Origin: an uncultured Eubacteriales bacterium | Lineage (GTDB): Bacteria > Bacillota > Clostridia > Monoglobales > Monoglobaceae | Reading direction: 5' to 3' | DNA: 29,969 nt | Assembly: GCA_958352815.1 (NCBI GenBank) | Contig: CATWQA010000028.1 | Location: 1-29,969, forward strand | In this document: positions 1 to 8,152 of the stretch, in pieces | How positions within the stretch are numbered: position 1 is the stretch's first letter | How the letters are laid out: each line of letters starts with the position of its first letter | Translations under genes and position numbers: made by a program | The notes under the pieces: model-generated | What the model saw: only the letters and a program-made list of their open reading frames with translations | Told to the model about the DNA's origin: nothing | Databases searched by the model: none

Positions 1-86
1 GATGAGGGCGGAATATGGGCTCGGCAATGGTTTCAAAGGCAAAGCCTTTATCAAATAGGTTGCAATAATTATGTACAAATATACTA

Positions 87-115
87 TTGCAAAATTTGGA
101 ATTTAGAGTTACAAT
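87..115 (+). promoter_or_regulatory. Putative secA promoter
   Basis: TTGCAA at 87-92 and TACAAT at 110-115 are separated by 17 bp, a reasonable sigma-A match in an AT-rich stretch 50 bp before secA. No terminator is visible upstream, so readthrough from an earlier gene is also possible. Confidence 0.45.
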
Positions 116-165
116 ATATGCTCAGCATGAATTAGATATGAAATTTTAACTTGGAGGTATCTTTA

Positions 166-2949
166 ATGGGAATTGGCATTAAAGGCATGATAGAAAAGGT
201 TATCGGAACATACAGCGACAGAGAGCTGAAAAAGATTTATCCCATTGCGGATAAGGTAACCGCACTTGAGGATGAAATGGCTCAAAAGAGCGAGGCGGAG
301 CTCAAGGGCATGACCGGGAAGCTTAAAGAGCGTCTGGCGGCAGGGGAAACTCTGGACGATATTTTGCCCGAGGCATTTGCCGTGTGCCGTGAGGCGGCGT
401 GGAGAGTTCTGGGTATGAAGCACTTTCCCGTTCAGATTGTGGGCGGTATTGTTCTTCACCAGGGCAGAATCGCAGAGATGAAAACCGGTGAGGGTAAAAC
501 CCTTGTGGCAACTCTGCCTGCCTATCTTAACGCCTTGTCCGGCAAGGGTGTTCACATTGTAACGGTGAACGATTATCTTGCAAAGCGTGACAGTGAGTGG
601 ATGGGAAAGCTGTACAACTATTTAGGTCTCTCCGTGGGCTTGATTATTCACGATATGGACAACGCTCAGAGGAAAAAGGCGTACGACGCGGATATTACCT
701 ACGGAACCAATAACGAGATGGGCTTTGACTACCTGCGTGACAACATGGTTATATATAAGGAAAATAAGGTTCAGAGAGGTCACAACTACGCCATTGTGGA
801 CGAGGTGGACAGTATTCTCATAGATGAGGCGAGAACCCCTCTTATTATCTCGGGTATGGGCGACAAGTCAACCGACCTCTATATGCAGGCTGACAGGTTC
901 GCAAAGACCTTGAAGTTCAAAAAGGTTGTTGAGACCGATTCAAAGGTCGAGGTGGAGGATGAGGACGAGCTCAATCAATACGACTACATTGTGGACGAAA
1001 AGGCAAAGACCGCAATGCTCACTCCCAGAGGAGTGAAAAAGGCGGAGGAGGCCTTCCATGTTGACAACCTGACCGACCCTGCCAACATGACCCTGTCCCA
1101 CCACATCAATCAGGCGATTAAGGCAATCGGCGTTATGAAAAAGGATAAGGACTACGTTGTAAAGGACGGCGAGGTTATTATTGTTGATGAATTTACGGGA
1201 CGTATGATGTTCGGCAGACGGTATAACGACGGTCTCCACCAGGCGATTGAGGCAAAAGAGGGCGTTAAGGTTGAGAACGAGTCCAAAACCCTTGCCACAA
1301 TAACCTTCCAGAATTATTTTAGACTGTACACAAAGCTGTCCGGTATGACAGGTACGGCACAGACCGAGGAGGACGAGTTCCAGGAAATTTATAAGCTGGA
1401 CGTTATAGTTATCCCCACAAACAAGCCTTTGGTTAGACAGGATGAGCCTGACAGCGTGTTTAAAACCGAGGACGCCAAGTTTAATGCGGTTATAGAGGAC
1501 GCCGTTGCGGCTCATGAAAAGGGGCAGCCTGTTCTGATTGGTACGGTGTCAATCGAGAAGTCAGAGAAGCTCAGCAAAATGCTCAGGCGCAGAGGTATTA
1601 AGCACAACGTGCTGAACGCCAAGTTCCATGACAAAGAGGCGGAAATCGTTGCTCAGGCAGGAAAGAAGGGCGCTGTGACTATCGCCACGAATATGGCGGG
1701 TCGTGGTACCGATATTGTGCTGGGCGGAAATGCGGAGTTTATGGCAAGGCACGAAATGGAGAAGCAGGGCTTTTCTGAGGAACTTATCAATCAGGCAACA
1801 GGCTTTGCGGAAACGGACGATCAGGAGATTTTGGATGCCCGCAAGACCTTTAAGGAGCTGAACGACAAGTTTAAGGCGGAGATTGAGCCGGAGCAGCAAG
1901 AGGTTCTGGCGGCAGGCGGACTTAATATAATGGGTACTGAGCGCCACGAGAGCAGACGTATCGACAACCAGCTTCGCGGACGTGCCGGACGTCAGGGCGA
2001 CATCGGTAAGTCTAAGTTCTACATTTCCCTTGAGGACGACCTTATGCGTCTGTTTGCGCCGGAGCGTATCTCAAAGGTTATGAACACCCTCGGCATGGAC
2101 GACAGCGAGGCAATAGAGAGCAAAATGCTCAGCGGAGCTATTGAAACCGCCCAGGAGCGCGTTGAGGGCAAGAACTTTGATATAAGAAAGAACGTGCTCC
2201 AGTTTGACGACGTGAATAACCAGCAGAGAGAGATAATATACAAGCAGCGCGACCAGGTTCTGGACGGCGGCGACCTTAGGGATAACATTATGAAGATGAT
2301 AAGGGATGTTATCTACGGGGTTGTGGGTCTTTATATCGGCGACAAGGGCAACGTTCCCGAGGAATGGGATTGGGAAGGTATGCGTGAGCACCTTGAAACA
2401 ATCTTCGGCGAAATGCCTGAGGGCTTCATGAAGTTCACCGATGTTGAGGTTGATAAGATGACCAGAGACCGCCTGACCGAGTATATTTTAGAGGACGCGG
2501 AAAAGAAGTATGCCGAGAAGGAAGCCGAGTTCGGCGAGGCTATGCGTGAGGTTGAACGCATAATCATGCTCAGAGTGGTTGACCAGAAGTGGATGGATCA
2601 CATCGACAATATGGAGCAGCTGCGCCAGGGTATTTACCTCCGTGCATATGCACAGCACGACCCGGTTGTGGAGTATAAATTCGAGGCAATGGATATGTTT
2701 GAGGAAATGACCGATGCCATAAAGGAGGACACGGTTAAGCACCTGTTCCACGTTGTTCCTCAGACAAAGATTGAGAGGCAGCAGGTTGCAAAGCCTACGG
2801 CTGAAAACGCCGGCGGTGACGGCACTGTTAAGAAAAAGCCTGTGAGACGGGTTGTTAAAATCGGCAGAAACGACCCCTGCCCCTGCGGCTCGGGAAAGAA
2901 GTACAAGAACTGCTGCCTTGAAAAGGATCAGCAAAACGGCAATGCCTAA
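166..2949 (+). CDS. secA: Preprotein translocase ATPase SecA
   Basis: This is the motor ATPase that pushes unfolded preproteins through the SecYEG channel at the cytoplasmic face of the membrane. The start is placed at ATG 166 because GGAGGT lies at 153-158; an in-frame TTG at 151 sits on top of that site and is unlikely. The protein is 927 residues. Visible motifs: Walker A MKTGEGKT at 105-112, DEVD box at 212-215, the preprotein cross-linking region with GMTGTA, the second helicase half with TNMAGRGTD and GRAGRQGD, and a C-terminal SEC-C zinc motif with Cys905, Cys907, Cys916 and Cys917, which in other SecA proteins binds SecB, ribosomes or phospholipid. Length and motif order are full for the family. 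It is the first gene of a long plus-strand run and is followed 39 bp later by prfB, the usual Bacillota order. Confidence 0.98.
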   Translation: MGIGIKGMIEKVIGTYSDRELKKIYPIADKVTALEDEMAQKSEAELKGMTGKLKERLAAGETLDDILPEAFAVCREAAWRVLGMKHFPVQIVGGIVLHQGRIAEMKTGEGKTLVATLPAYLNALSGKGVHIVTVNDYLAKRDSEWMGKLYNYLGLSVGLIIHDMDNAQRKKAYDADITYGTNNEMGFDYLRDNMVIYKENKVQRGHNYAIVDEVDSILIDEARTPLIISGMGDKSTDLYMQADRFAKTLKFKKVVETDSKVEVEDEDELNQYDYIVDEKAKTAMLTPRGVKKAEEAFHVDNLTDPANMTLSHHINQAIKAIGVMKKDKDYVVKDGEVIIVDEFTGRMMFGRRYNDGLHQAIEAKEGVKVENESKTLATITFQNYFRLYTKLSGMTGTAQTEEDEFQEIYKLDVIVIPTNKPLVRQDEPDSVFKTEDAKFNAVIEDAVAAHEKGQPVLIGTVSIEKSEKLSKMLRRRGIKHNVLNAKFHDKEAEIVAQAGKKGAVTIATNMAGRGTDIVLGGNAEFMARHEMEKQGFSEELINQATGFAETDDQEILDARKTFKELNDKFKAEIEPEQQEVLAAGGLNIMGTERHESRRIDNQLRGRAGRQGDIGKSKFYISLEDDLMRLFAPERISKVMNTLGMDDSEAIESKMLSGAIETAQERVEGKNFDIRKNVLQFDDVNNQQREIIYKQRDQVLDGGDLRDNIMKMIRDVIYGVVGLYIGDKGNVPEEWDWEGMREHLETIFGEMPEGFMKFTDVEVDKMTRDRLTEYILEDAEKKYAEKEAEFGEAMREVERIIMLRVVDQKWMDHIDNMEQLRQGIYLRAYAQHDPVVEYKFEAMDMFEEMTDAIKEDTVKHLFHVVPQTKIERQQVAKPTAENAGGDGTVKKKPVRRVVKIGRNDPCPCGSGKKYKNCCLEKDQQNGNA

Positions 2950-2988
2950 CATTTAGGGAATAAAATATATGATATTCGAGGTGATAAA

Positions 2989-4102
2989 GTGATAGCGTTT
3001 GACGAGTACAAGATTGGTCTTGAAAATATGGAAAAGGATATTACTGAATTGAGGGATTCACTTTAACTTAGCCCAGGTTGAGAGTGAGATAAAGAAGCTG
3101 GAGGCGCAGACCTTTGAAAATGACTTCTACGGCGACATGGACAAGGCGGGAAAGGTTCTGCAAAAAATCAAATCCCTAAAGGATAAGGTTCAGGGTTTTA
3201 ACGAGATTAAAGATATGTGGGAGGACTTAACCACCCTGGTTCAGCTGGGCATGGAGGAAGATGATGAAAGCGTTTTAGACGAGGTAAAGTCAGGATACGA
3301 AACTCTGTCCGACAGCATAGATAATATGAAGCTTGACGCCCTTCTGTCGGGAAAGTACGACAGGTTGGGGGCGATTATGACCCTCCATTCGGGAGCGGGA
3401 GGCACAGAGGCTCAGGACTGGTGCGAAATGCTCTATCGAATGTACACTATGTGGGCGGAGCGCAGAGGCTTTAAGACCAAGGTGATTGACTACTTAGACG
3501 GCGAGGAAGCCGGAATAAAAAGCGTGACCTTCTCAATTGAGGGGCTCAACGCTTATGGATACGCCAAGTCCGAAATGGGGATTCACCGTCTGGTGAGGAT
3601 TTCTCCCTTTGACTCGGCGGCAAGACGGCATACTTCCTTTGCCTCCTGTGAGGTTATTCCCGAGCTTGACGAGGAGCTGGACGTTGAGATAAACCCGGAG
3701 GACTTGAAGATTGACACCTATCGCGCCAGCGGTGCGGGAGGTCAGCATATTAACAAGACCGAGTCTGCAATCCGCATAACCCATATTCCCACGGGAATTG
3801 TGGTGACCTGCCAGAACGAGAGGAGCCAGCACAAGAACAAGGCGTCCGCTATGAACGTCTTAAAGTCTAAGCTGGTGGAGCTTGCGGAGAGGGAGCACAA
3901 GGATAAGATTGACGACCTTAAGGGCGTGCAGACAGAGATAGGCTGGGGTAACCAAATCCGTTCCTATGTTTTCCATCCCTACAACATGGTCAAGGATCAC
4001 AGAACGGGCTATGAGACGGGCAACGTGAACGCCGTTATGAACGGAGAGATTGACGGGTTCATCAACGCCTATCTGAAAGCCAAATCAAAGGGCGAGATTT
4101 AA
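2989..4102 (+). CDS. prfB: Peptide chain release factor 2, made by programmed +1 frameshift
   Basis: RF2 terminates translation at UGA and UAA codons. A GTG start at 2989, preceded by GAGGTG at 2978-2983, opens a 25-codon leader that ends in TAA at 3064-3066. Slipping +1 on CTT (3061-3063) continues at AAC (3065) into the main frame, giving about 370 residues, normal for RF2. The first in-frame ATG at 3137 would remove the N-terminal helical region and is not the true start. The stop-codon recognition tripeptide SPF is at residues 205-207 and the catalytic GGQ at 250-252. The residues around the shift (RDSL then NLAQVE) fit the family without a gap. It is followed 29 bp later by prfA. The odd feature is the TAA at the shift site, where UGA is the normal codon. 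Confidence 0.95.
3052..3067 (+). promoter_or_regulatory. RF2 +1 frameshift site with TAA stop
   Basis: The site reads AGGG (3052-3055), five bases, CTT (3061-3063), TAA (3064-3066), C. It stands exactly where the canonical AGGGGG-UAU-CUU-UGA-C site occurs in prfB genes. The slippery CTT T and the weak-context C after the stop are kept. The internal Shine-Dalgarno is shorter and about two bases further away than in the E. coli site, and the stop is TAA. This is the only reading that joins the two halves of RF2. Confidence 0.85.
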
Positions 4103-4131
4103 GGTATTTAGCGTAATTGAAGGAGAATTAA

Positions 4132-5214
4132 ATGTTTGAAAAGCTATCATTTTTGGAAGAACAGTTTGAAGAGCTGGCAAAGAAAATAAGCGACCCGGAG
4201 GTTATTGCCGACCAAGACACGTGGCGGAAGCTGTGCAAGGAGCATTCGGACTTAACACCCATCGTTGAAAAGTACAGAGAGTATAAAAAGAACATGGAGA
4301 CAATTGAGGACGCCAAGGCGCTTATGGACGACCCGGAGACAGACAAGGAGTTTAAGGAGCTTCTGGTTGAGGAGTCCAAGGAGGCAAAGGCGAATATTGA
4401 GAAAATTGAGGAGGAGCTTAAAATACTTCTCCTCCCCAAGGACCCCAATGACGACAAGAACGTTATGGTTGAAATCAGAGGCGGCGCAGGCGGTGACGAA
4501 GCGGCACTGTTCGCAGGAGACCTGTTTAGAATGTACTCCATGTATGCCGACAGCAAAAGGTGGAAAACCGAGGTGCTCAGCTTAAACGAGATTGGTATCG
4601 GCGGCATAAAAGAGGTTACCTTTATGATAAACGGCGAGGGAGCATACAGCAGGCTCAAGTTTGAGAGCGGCGTTCACCGCGTGCAAAGGGTTCCCGAGAC
4701 CGAGTCAAGCGGAAGAATACACACCTCAACCGTTACGGTTGCGGTGCTGCCCGAGGTTGACGACGTTGAGGTTGAAATCAATCCCGATGATTTGGAGATT
4801 GACACCTATCGTTCAAGCGGCGCAGGCGGTCAGCATATTAATAAGACCGAGTCCGCCATAAGAATTACCCATAAGCCTACGGGCATTGTTGTAACCTGTC
4901 AGGATGAGCGAAGCCAGCACAAGAACAGGGAGGCGGCAATGAGAATGCTGCGTTCCAGACTTTATGATAAGATGGAGCAGGAGCGAAACGCTGCCATAGC
5001 AGCCGACAGAAAGAGCCAGGTCGGCACAGGCGACAGAAGCGAGCGTATCAGAACCTATAACTTCCCTCAGGGCAGAATGACAGACCACAGAATAGGTCTG
5101 ACCCTGTACAAGCTGGAGCAGATTATGAACGGCGACTTGGACGAGATAATCGACGCTCTGATTACCACCGATCAAAGCGAAAAGCTGAAGGCTCAGGCGG
5201 AAGGAAATATTTAA
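4132..5214 (+). CDS. prfA: Peptide chain release factor 1
   Basis: RF1 terminates translation at UAG and UAA. The 360-residue product has the full family length. The recognition tripeptide PET is at 188-190 (PxT marks RF1, SPF marks RF2), and the peptidyl-tRNA hydrolysis motif GGQ is at 232-234. The start is set by AAGGAGA at about 4120-4126. It lies 29 bp after prfB, so the two release factor genes are adjacent paralogues sharing a nearly identical stretch around GGQ. The usual partner prmC (methyltransferase for the GGQ glutamine) is not next to prfA here. Because prfA is downstream of the prfB recoding site in the same transcript, both release factors are probably co-expressed. Confidence 0.97.
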   Translation: MFEKLSFLEEQFEELAKKISDPEVIADQDTWRKLCKEHSDLTPIVEKYREYKKNMETIEDAKALMDDPETDKEFKELLVEESKEAKANIEKIEEELKILLLPKDPNDDKNVMVEIRGGAGGDEAALFAGDLFRMYSMYADSKRWKTEVLSLNEIGIGGIKEVTFMINGEGAYSRLKFESGVHRVQRVPETESSGRIHTSTVTVAVLPEVDDVEVEINPDDLEIDTYRSSGAGGQHINKTESAIRITHKPTGIVVTCQDERSQHKNREAAMRMLRSRLYDKMEQERNAAIAADRKSQVGTGDRSERIRTYNFPQGRMTDHRIGLTLYKLEQIMNGDLDEIIDALITTDQSEKLKAQAEGNI

Positions 5215-5230
5215 AGCTCAGGTGATATAG

Positions 5231-6694
5231 ATGAAAACGGAATTACTGTCAAACAGTAAAGATGATATAAAAAGAGCAGCGAGCATAATTCGGTCGGGAG
5301 GAACTGTTGTTTTCCCGACCGAAACAGTATACGGCCTTGGTGCAAACGCCCTTGACGGCACGGCGGTGAGCAAGATTTTCAAGGCAAAGGGCAGACCCGG
5401 CGACAACCCTCTTATTGTCCATATTCATAATATAGCTCAAGCCGATGAGGTGGGGGCGGACATTTCCGAGGATGCGAAAAAGCTGATGGAAAGGTTCTGG
5501 CCGGGGCCGCTGACGGTTATAGTAAAGCGCAAGCCCTGCGTTCCCGATCAGGTTACGGCGGGGCTTGACACGGTGGGCATTCGAATGCCCTCAAACGAGA
5601 CGGCGGCGGAGCTGCTGAAAGAGGCGGGCTGCCCCGTGGCTGCGCCCAGCGCCAACCTTTCGGGAAAACCCAGTCCCACAAGGTTCAGCCATTGTGTTGA
5701 CGATATGAACGGACGGGTGGACGCTATAATTGACGGCGGCCCCTGCAAGGTTGGAGTTGAGTCCACGGTTATCGATATGTCGGGAGAACCTGTTATTTAC
5801 CGCCCGGGAGATATTACGGCGGCGCAGATTGAGGAGGTTCTCGGCAAAAAGGTTAAGGTTGCTGCAGAGGCAGGCGCGGACAAGCCCAAATCCCCCGGTC
5901 TGAAATATAAGCATTACTCCCCTGAGGCGCAGGTTATTGTGCTTCATGGGACTGTTGACGAAGCAGCGGAGCGGATTAACAGTGATAACAGAAAGCGGGG
6001 AGTTATTCTCTTTGATGAGATGATTGAGGCCCTAAAGGATAAGCTTAACGGAGAGGTTAAGATAATCTCTCTGGGCGGCATGAGTTCCCCGAAGAGTGCG
6101 GCGGCAAATTTGTTCGCTGCTCTGCGGGAAATGGACGGCGCGGGAGTTCAGGTTATATTTGCTCCTGAAATCCCCGACACGGACAGCTGGGCGGCTGTGC
6201 GCAACAGGCTGTATCGGGCGGCGGGCAAGAGCAGCGGCGGAGGCAAGGGCTTCCTGTTCGTCTGCACAGGAAACACCTGCAGAAGCCCCATGGCGGAGGG
6301 TCTGTTTAACCACCTCTGCGCAAAGGCGGGGCTTGAGGCAAGGGCAAGCTCTGCAGGGCTTTTCGTTATGCCGGGCTCGGCGGTTTCAAAAAATTCCGTT
6401 CGGGCAATGGCGGAGGAGGGCGTTGACATAAGCGGTCATGTTCCAAATCCTCTGACAAAAGAGGATGCGGAGAGGTTTGACGTGATTTTAACCATGTCCG
6501 AAAGCCATAAAATGTCAATAATACAGGGGGTTCCCGCTCTGGCGGACAGGGTATACACTTTGGGAGAGTACAGCGGGACAAATTCGGACATTCTCGACCC
6601 CTACGGCGGAACTTATGAGCAGTACAAAAAATGTATGGCTTCAATAAAAAAGTGTGTTGAATTGATTATTGAGAAGTTAAAAGCGGATGATTAA
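5231..6694 (+). CDS. Fusion: threonylcarbamoyl-AMP synthase (Sua5/YwlC type) + low-molecular-weight phosphatase (YwlE type)
   Basis: The N-terminal part (about residues 1-330) is a Sua5/YrdC/YwlC enzyme that makes threonylcarbamoyl-AMP from threonine, bicarbonate and ATP for t6A37 tRNA modification. It shows the KxRPxxxP motif (K53-R55-P56 to P60), and SPGLKYKHYSP marks the start of the extra Sua5 C-terminal domain. After a Ser/Gly-rich linker (SSGGGKG) comes a complete low-Mr phosphatase domain with P-loop CTGNTCRS (nucleophile Cys345, Arg351) and the DPYG general-acid loop near the C-terminus. The TCRS form of the loop resembles the protein-arginine phosphatase YwlE rather than classical tyrosine phosphatases; that is family knowledge, not proof. 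In B. subtilis ywlC and ywlE are separate, nearby genes. The start follows AGGTGAT at 5220-5226. It overlaps rimI by 8 bp, and tsaD, the next t6A enzyme, is one gene away. Confidence 0.93.
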   Translation: MKTELLSNSKDDIKRAASIIRSGGTVVFPTETVYGLGANALDGTAVSKIFKAKGRPGDNPLIVHIHNIAQADEVGADISEDAKKLMERFWPGPLTVIVKRKPCVPDQVTAGLDTVGIRMPSNETAAELLKEAGCPVAAPSANLSGKPSPTRFSHCVDDMNGRVDAIIDGGPCKVGVESTVIDMSGEPVIYRPGDITAAQIEEVLGKKVKVAAEAGADKPKSPGLKYKHYSPEAQVIVLHGTVDEAAERINSDNRKRGVILFDEMIEALKDKLNGEVKIISLGGMSSPKSAAANLFAALREMDGAGVQVIFAPEIPDTDSWAAVRNRLYRAAGKSSGGGKGFLFVCTGNTCRSPMAEGLFNHLCAKAGLEARASSAGLFVMPGSAVSKNSVRAMAEEGVDISGHVPNPLTKEDAERFDVILTMSESHKMSIIQGVPALADRVYTLGEYSGTNSDILDPYGGTYEQYKKCMASIKKCVELIIEKLKADD

Positions 6695-7130
6695 GTTTGA
6701 ATTACTAAAGGAAGCTCATATTGACAGTATCTGCCGACTGGAAAGTCTCTGCTTTGCGGGCGAGGCGTGGACAAGGCAGATGTTTGAAAGCGAGCTTGAA
6801 AACAGAATTTCTCTGTTTATTGTGGGAATTGACGAGGAAAGCGGCGAGGTTGCGTGCTACGGCGGGGCTTGGCTTATTGCGGACGTAGGGGAGATTACAA
6901 ATATTGCCGTCTCCCCCGAGCTCCGCAGGCAGGGGCTGGGTGCAAAGCTGCTGGAGCTGCTTATTCAAGTATGCGAGGAGCGGAGAATGACAAGTATAAA
7001 TCTTGAGGTCAAGGAGTTTAACAGTCCCGCCGTAAACCTGTATGAAAAATACGGATTTCAGGTTGTGGGCAGGCGCGAGGGCTATTACAGAGACGGCTCA
7101 GACGCACTGCTTATGACAAAATCTATTTAA
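6687..7130 (+). CDS. rimI: Ribosomal protein S18-alanine N-acetyltransferase (GNAT)
   Basis: RimI transfers acetyl from acetyl-CoA to the N-terminal alanine of ribosomal protein S18. The 147-residue single GNAT domain has the acetyl-CoA loop RRQGLGA at 80-86, the strand before it (ITNIAVSPELR), and the typical C-terminal segment NSPAVNLYEKYGF. Length fits the family. The start codon lies inside the end of the preceding fusion gene (8-bp overlap), implying translational coupling, and tsaD begins 12 bp after it. rimI next to tsaD is a common arrangement, although tsaB and tsaE, often in the same group, are absent from this window. A different GNAT specificity cannot be excluded from the sequence. 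Confidence 0.9.
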   Translation: MIKFELLKEAHIDSICRLESLCFAGEAWTRQMFESELENRISLFIVGIDEESGEVACYGGAWLIADVGEITNIAVSPELRRQGLGAKLLELLIQVCEERRMTSINLEVKEFNSPAVNLYEKYGFQVVGRREGYYRDGSDALLMTKSI

Positions 7131-7142
7131 AGGTGAGTTATT

Positions 7143-8144
7143 ATGAAAATTTTAGCGATTGAGAGTTCCTGCGACGAGACAGCCGCAGCGGTTGTGGAGG
7201 ACGGCACAAGGGTGTTGTCAAGCGTGATTAACACCCAGATTGAGCTGCATAAGGTCTACGGCGGCGTTGTGCCCGAGATTGCTTCAAGAAAGCATATTGA
7301 GAATATCAGCGCGGTTGTGGACAAGGCTGTTGAGGACAGCGGTTTGGGCTTTGATGATATAGACGCTGTAGCCGTGACCTACGGCCCCGGTCTTGTGGGG
7401 GCGCTCCTGGTTGGTGTGTCTTACGCAAAGGGCTTAAGCTTTGCTTTAAATAAGCCTCTTATACCCGTGCACCACATAAAGGGGCATATTTGCGCCAACT
7501 ATATTGAGGATCCGAGCTTTAAGCCGCCCTTTATATGCCTTGTGGCTTCGGGAGGGCACAGCAATATTGTCCACGTGAAATCCTACACAGAGTATAAGGT
7601 TATAGCCAAAACCAACGATGACGCGGCAGGCGAAGCCTTTGACAAGGTGGCGCGGGTTCTGGGGCTGGGCTATCCCGGAGGGCCTCAGATACAAAAGGCG
7701 GCGGAGCAGGGCAATAAATACGCCATAAGCTTTCCCAGAGTTAGTATGGGCAAGGACGGCTTTGATTTCAGCTTCAGCGGGGTTAAAACCTCGGTTCTGA
7801 ACTACATTCACAATGCGGAGCAGAGGAACATGGAAATAAACGTAAATGACGTTGCCGCCTCGTTTCAGCAGGCGGTGATTGACGTGCTCTCCGACCATCT
7901 TATAGACGCCGCTGTCAGATACGGCGCGGGGCAAGTGGCTCTGGCGGGAGGCGTTGCCTCCAACCTGCCTTTGCGTGAGCTGGTCAAGGAAAAGGCGGAG
8001 GAAAAGGGCTTTCGTTTTGCTTATCCGAAGCCTGTTCTGTGCACCGACAACGCCGCTATGATAGGCTGCGCCGCATACTATGAATATCAAAAGGGTGTTG
8101 TGGCGGATATGAGCCTTAACGCCTATGCCAACCTGGAGCTATAG
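7143..8144 (+). CDS. tsaD: tRNA N6-threonylcarbamoyladenosine transferase TsaD
   Basis: TsaD (Gcp/YgjD/Kae1) moves the threonylcarbamoyl group from TC-AMP to A37 of ANN-decoding tRNAs, with TsaB and TsaE. The protein is 333 residues, the full family size. It begins with the ASKHA phosphate loop (IESSCDETAAAV). The metal-binding HxxxH is HHIKGH, with His111 and His115. GGVASNLPLR and the late CTDNAAMIG motif are also present. AGGTGAG at 7132-7138 sets the ATG at 7143. The upstream fusion protein supplies its substrate, so two enzymes of the t6A pathway are within one transcript. The tRNA-Asn later in this window belongs to the class of tRNAs carrying t6A. Confidence 0.97.
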   Translation: MKILAIESSCDETAAAVVEDGTRVLSSVINTQIELHKVYGGVVPEIASRKHIENISAVVDKAVEDSGLGFDDIDAVAVTYGPGLVGALLVGVSYAKGLSFALNKPLIPVHHIKGHICANYIEDPSFKPPFICLVASGGHSNIVHVKSYTEYKVIAKTNDDAAGEAFDKVARVLGLGYPGGPQIQKAAEQGNKYAISFPRVSMGKDGFDFSFSGVKTSVLNYIHNAEQRNMEINVNDVAASFQQAVIDVLSDHLIDAAVRYGAGQVALAGGVASNLPLRELVKEKAEEKGFRFAYPKPVLCTDNAAMIGCAAYYEYQKGVVADMSLNAYANLEL

Positions 8145-8152
8145 GAGCCGAA

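Noticed and set aside
2..58. A possible end of an upstream gene (plus strand, ending GFKGKAFIK then TAG)
   Set aside because: Only 18 codons are visible and no family can be recognised. The minus strand over the same bases is also open and reads plausibly (FAFETIAEPIFRPH), so neither can be preferred.
151..168. TTG 151 as secA start
   Set aside because: It lies on the GGAGGT ribosome binding site that serves ATG 166.
940..1515. Long minus-strand reading frames inside secA and other large genes
   Set aside because: They mirror the codon structure of the strongly supported genes on the other strand, have no ribosome binding sites and no recognisable domains.
3137..4102. prfB starting at ATG 3137
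   Set aside because: This would drop the N-terminal family-like segment and ignore the recoding site; there is no good ribosome binding site before 3137.
4265..4585. Plus-strand alternative frame within prfA
   Set aside because: Arg/Ser-rich composition from a shifted frame of a conserved gene; no domain or start signal.
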